Shown here: positions 61,763-64,000 of the stretch, in pieces | Layout: each line of letters begins with the position of its first letter | Numbering within the stretch: the stretch's first letter is position 1 | Assembly: GCF_001592755.1 (NCBI RefSeq) | Contig: NZ_LUKF01000016.1 | Coordinates: 372,001-436,000 of the forward strand | Source: Bdellovibrio bacteriovorus | Lineage (GTDB): Bacteria > Bdellovibrionota > Bdellovibrionia > Bdellovibrionales > Bdellovibrionaceae | DNA length: 64,000 nt | Direction: 5' to 3' | The notes under the pieces: generated by a model | What the model saw: the letters and a program-made list of their open reading frames with translations, nothing else | Database searches by the model: none | Told to the model about the DNA's origin: nothing | Program-made: the position numbers and the translations under genes

Positions 61763-63544
61763 ATGACGAAGCCAACCACTTTGGGACATTCCATTCTTTC
61801 CATGCGCAACAGAAATCCTGCGCACGTGGCTGTAAAATTCAAAGTCAACGACACTTGGCAATCGAAATCCTGGGCTGAATATTATCGCGATATCGAAAAT
61901 GTTGGCGCGGCTTTACTTTCTTTAGGAATTAAAGAAGGCGACCGTGTGGCGATCATGGCTAACACTCGTTACGAATGGTCGGTGATGGATTTAGCTATCT
62001 TTGGAATCAAAGCTATCACTGTTCCCATCTATCAGAACAACACCGCCGAAGACGTGGAATACATTCTGAATAACTGCGGCGCCAAGGTTTTGGTCTGCGA
62101 AAGCCGCGGTCCTTTAAAAACTTTCGAATCAGTTAAAAACAACTGCCCGAAGGTTGAAAAGCTCATTGTGTTTGAAAACACCTGCCCGAATCCTGACGCT
62201 ATCACTTGGAATCGCGTGCACGAAATGGGCGAAGGTCATTTGAAGAAACACGCCGACAGCTATCGTCGACTTTGTGAAACAATTAAACCTGAAGACACTG
62301 CAACCATTCTTTACACTTCAGGCACCACGGGACGCCCTAAGGGCGTGATCTTGACACACCTTCAAGCTTTTAGCGAAGTTTCAGAGGCCTTCCCCTATTG
62401 CGGAGCCAATGAAAAAGACATCTCTTTAAGCTTCCTGCCCTACGCTCACATCTTGGGTCGTATCGAGCACTGGGGTCATCTGTATATTGGCTTCACCATG
62501 GCCTTTGCAGAAAGCTTAGAAAAGATTCGTGGGAATCTGACAGAGATTCGTCCCACTATTTTAGTTTCAGTGCCGCGCATTTTTGAAAAAATCTATGCCG
62601 CGATTTGGGCGCAAGTACAAACGCAGCCCTTAAAGATGAAAGTCTTCACTTGGGCTTTAGATATCGGTCGTAAAGTCGGAGAGCATAAACTCAGCGGACA
62701 GATTCTTCCTTTAGATTTATTAGTGAAATACGAATTGGCACGCAAGCTGGTCTTAGGAAAAATCACGGATGCCTTTGGGGGTCGTCTGCGTTTTGCTATC
62801 AGTGGCGGGGCGCCGATCTCTAAAGACATCGCACTATTTTTTCATTCTGCGGGGATTTTAGTTCTAGAAGGCTATGGTCTAACAGAAACAACGGCCGCTA
62901 TCACCGTCAATACGCCTTTTAATTATCGCTTCGGTTCTGTCGGTCGTCCCATTGGCGAAGTGAAACTGAAGATCGCTGAAGACGGCGAGATTTTAGTGAA
63001 AAGCGATAAGGTTATGAAAGAGTACTACAACAATCCGGAAGCCACGAAAGAGGTCTTTACGGATGGTTGGTTTCACACCGGCGACATTGGAGAAATTCTT
63101 CCTGGTGGTGACCTTAAGATCACGGATCGCAAAAAAGATTTGATCAAGACTGCGGGCGGTAAATACGTAGCGCCTCAGAAACTGGATGGTCTTTTGAAAT
63201 TGTCTCCTTACGTTGCTCACGTGCATGTTCACGGAGATCAAAAGAAGTATATCGTCGCACTATTAACTTTGGATCGCCCTTCGGTTGAAAATTTGGCGAA
63301 AGAAAAGAACATCAGTTATAGCGACTGGAATTCTTTAGTCGCCTCCCCTTTCGTACAAGAAATTGCACGTAAGGCCGTCGCCGATGCCAATTCACAATTG
63401 GCTAGCTATGAGGCCATAAAAAAGTATGCAGTCCTTCCCAACGAGTTTACTATTGAGGGTGGCGAATTAACGCCGTCTTTAAAAGTAAAACGTAAAGTCT
63501 TAGATCAAAAATTCAAGGATAAGATCGAGGAACTTTACTCATAG
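61763..63544 (+). CDS. long-chain acyl-CoA synthetase
   Basis: 593 residues. AMP-binding motif ILYTSGTTGRPKGVILTH (about residue 183), then EGYGLTETTAAI and the hinge GDIGEILPGGDLKITDRKKD, KTAGGKYVAP, and the C-terminal catalytic lysine in TPSLKVKRKVL. The long-chain fatty-acid CoA ligase group (FadD/YngI-like with the GGKYVAP signature) activates fatty acids with ATP. It is probably cytoplasmic or membrane-associated. A ribosome site (TAGGGAG) lies about nine bases before ATG. Confidence 0.92.
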   Translation: MTKPTTLGHSILSMRNRNPAHVAVKFKVNDTWQSKSWAEYYRDIENVGAALLSLGIKEGDRVAIMANTRYEWSVMDLAIFGIKAITVPIYQNNTAEDVEYILNNCGAKVLVCESRGPLKTFESVKNNCPKVEKLIVFENTCPNPDAITWNRVHEMGEGHLKKHADSYRRLCETIKPEDTATILYTSGTTGRPKGVILTHLQAFSEVSEAFPYCGANEKDISLSFLPYAHILGRIEHWGHLYIGFTMAFAESLEKIRGNLTEIRPTILVSVPRIFEKIYAAIWAQVQTQPLKMKVFTWALDIGRKVGEHKLSGQILPLDLLVKYELARKLVLGKITDAFGGRLRFAISGGAPISKDIALFFHSAGILVLEGYGLTETTAAITVNTPFNYRFGSVGRPIGEVKLKIAEDGEILVKSDKVMKEYYNNPEATKEVFTDGWFHTGDIGEILPGGDLKITDRKKDLIKTAGGKYVAPQKLDGLLKLSPYVAHVHVHGDQKKYIVALLTLDRPSVENLAKEKNISYSDWNSLVASPFVQEIARKAVADANSQLASYEAIKKYAVLPNEFTIEGGELTPSLKVKRKVLDQKFKDKIEELYS

Positions 63545-63552
63545 GGAGACCT

Positions 63553-64000
63553 GTGACTCTTGTCCCTCTATTTCTTGTCGTCTTTGTAGATATTCTGGGA
63601 ATGATGATGATCATTCCCCTTCTGCCCTTCTTCGCGATGAAAATGGGCGCCTCTGTCTTTGAGACCGGCCTTATCACTGCGGCTTATGCTGTCATGCAAA
63701 TCCTTTTTAGTCCCGTTCTTGGCAGGCTTTCAGACCGTTATGGTCGTAAGAAGCTGTTGTTGTTAAGTCAGGTGTTTTTGGCGGCAGGATTCTTTCTTTT
63801 AGCTTCCTCCACCAGTGTGACGATGGTTTTTATCGCACGCATTCTTTCGGGAATAGGCGCGGGCAATTTATCTTTAGTGCAAGCGATGATCGCCGATTCC
63901 ACTCGAGAAGAAGAACGAACTCGGGCTTTCGGTTTATTCGGAGCTATCGTAGGATTAGGACTTACTATCGGACCTGCATTGACCGGTATTTTTGCAAAGA
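63553..64000 (+). CDS. MFS transporter, N-terminal part
   Basis: Starts GTG at 63553 with GGGAG upstream, eight bases after the acyl-CoA synthetase stop, and runs off the right edge. The visible ~149 residues have four to five hydrophobic segments (LVPLFLVVFVDILGMMMIIPLLPFF) and the motif GRLSDRYGRKKLLLLSQ between helices 2 and 3, the signature of the major facilitator superfamily, then ARILSGIGAGNLSLVQAMIADST. It resembles the TetA/drug-efflux subgroup. Substrate cannot be told from this fragment. Confidence 0.88.
   Translation, partial: MTLVPLFLVVFVDILGMMMIIPLLPFFAMKMGASVFETGLITAAYAVMQILFSPVLGRLSDRYGRKKLLLLSQVFLAAGFFLLASSTSVTMVFIARILSGIGAGNLSLVQAMIADSTREEERTRAFGLFGAIVGLGLTIGPALTGIFAK

Noticed and set aside
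1-64000. tRNA, rRNA and CRISPR arrays
   Set aside because: I looked for T-loop motifs (GGTTCGAATCC and variants), rRNA-like blocks and spaced direct repeats. The only near hit (near 19913) is inside a protein gene; no CRISPR-like repeats were seen.

Overview
The window reads as chromosomal DNA of a Gram-negative predatory-type bacterium, most likely Bdellovibrio or a close relative in Bdellovibrionota. This rests on the overall mix: many secreted beta-barrels and lipoproteins, paired GYF/PilZ and CheX proteins, a Mla system inside an alr operon, a very large secreted metalloprotease, AddAB, and several matches to the FliA (sigma-28) promoter consensus. No single diagnostic marker is present, so genus is an inference. 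Genes are tightly packed, with frequent ATGA/TAATG overlaps. No rRNA, tRNA, CRISPR array, prophage or intact transposase was seen.

Layout. 1-11 kb: a partial XRE-type regulator, a 46-residue small protein, a heterodimeric ABC exporter (one degenerate ATPase half), a VWA lipoprotein, a GYF-GYF-PilZ protein divergent from a receiver-CheX fusion, endonuclease I, a thioesterase and a PhnCDE-type importer. 11-15 kb: HAD hydrolase, RsmI-like methyltransferase, HrpB helicase. 15-17.7 kb: the most unusual stretch, with two related structured repeats that share a three-way-junction core but have different perfect inverted flanks, a third long palindromic element, rpsD, and a 38-residue basic protein. 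17.7-30.1 kb: what looks like one long minus-strand operon of twelve genes, from a histidine kinase and a degenerate GGDEF protein through alr, mlaEFD, a GYF-TPR protein, a lipoprotein, yhaM, cysE and an Mpo1-like protein. 30-37.5 kb: nadB, a lipase-like hydrolase, an SDR, an unusual RNase HI, barrel and secreted proteins. 37.7-43.4 kb: a 1691-residue lipoprotein zinc metalloprotease and a small secreted protein. 43.4-50 kb: a membrane PilZ protein and AddAB. 50-59 kb: an envelope cluster of three related OMPP1/FadL-like barrels with cysteine-containing lipoproteins and other secreted proteins. 59-64 kb: coaE, a Ser/Thr kinase with a PEGA domain, an acyl-CoA synthetase and a truncated MFS transporter.

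Connections. Matches to TAAA-N15-GCCGATAA lie just upstream of the receiver-CheX gene, the GYF-PilZ gene, the Ser/Thr kinase, one barrel gene and one cysteine-rich lipoprotein gene, with a weaker one before the 46-residue gene. If real, motility sigma factor FliA would link chemotaxis, c-di-GMP and surface proteins in this window. The structured repeats at 15.0-15.8 kb are the best candidate for something undescribed: two copies, inverted to each other, show a compensatory base-pair change in the shared core stem.
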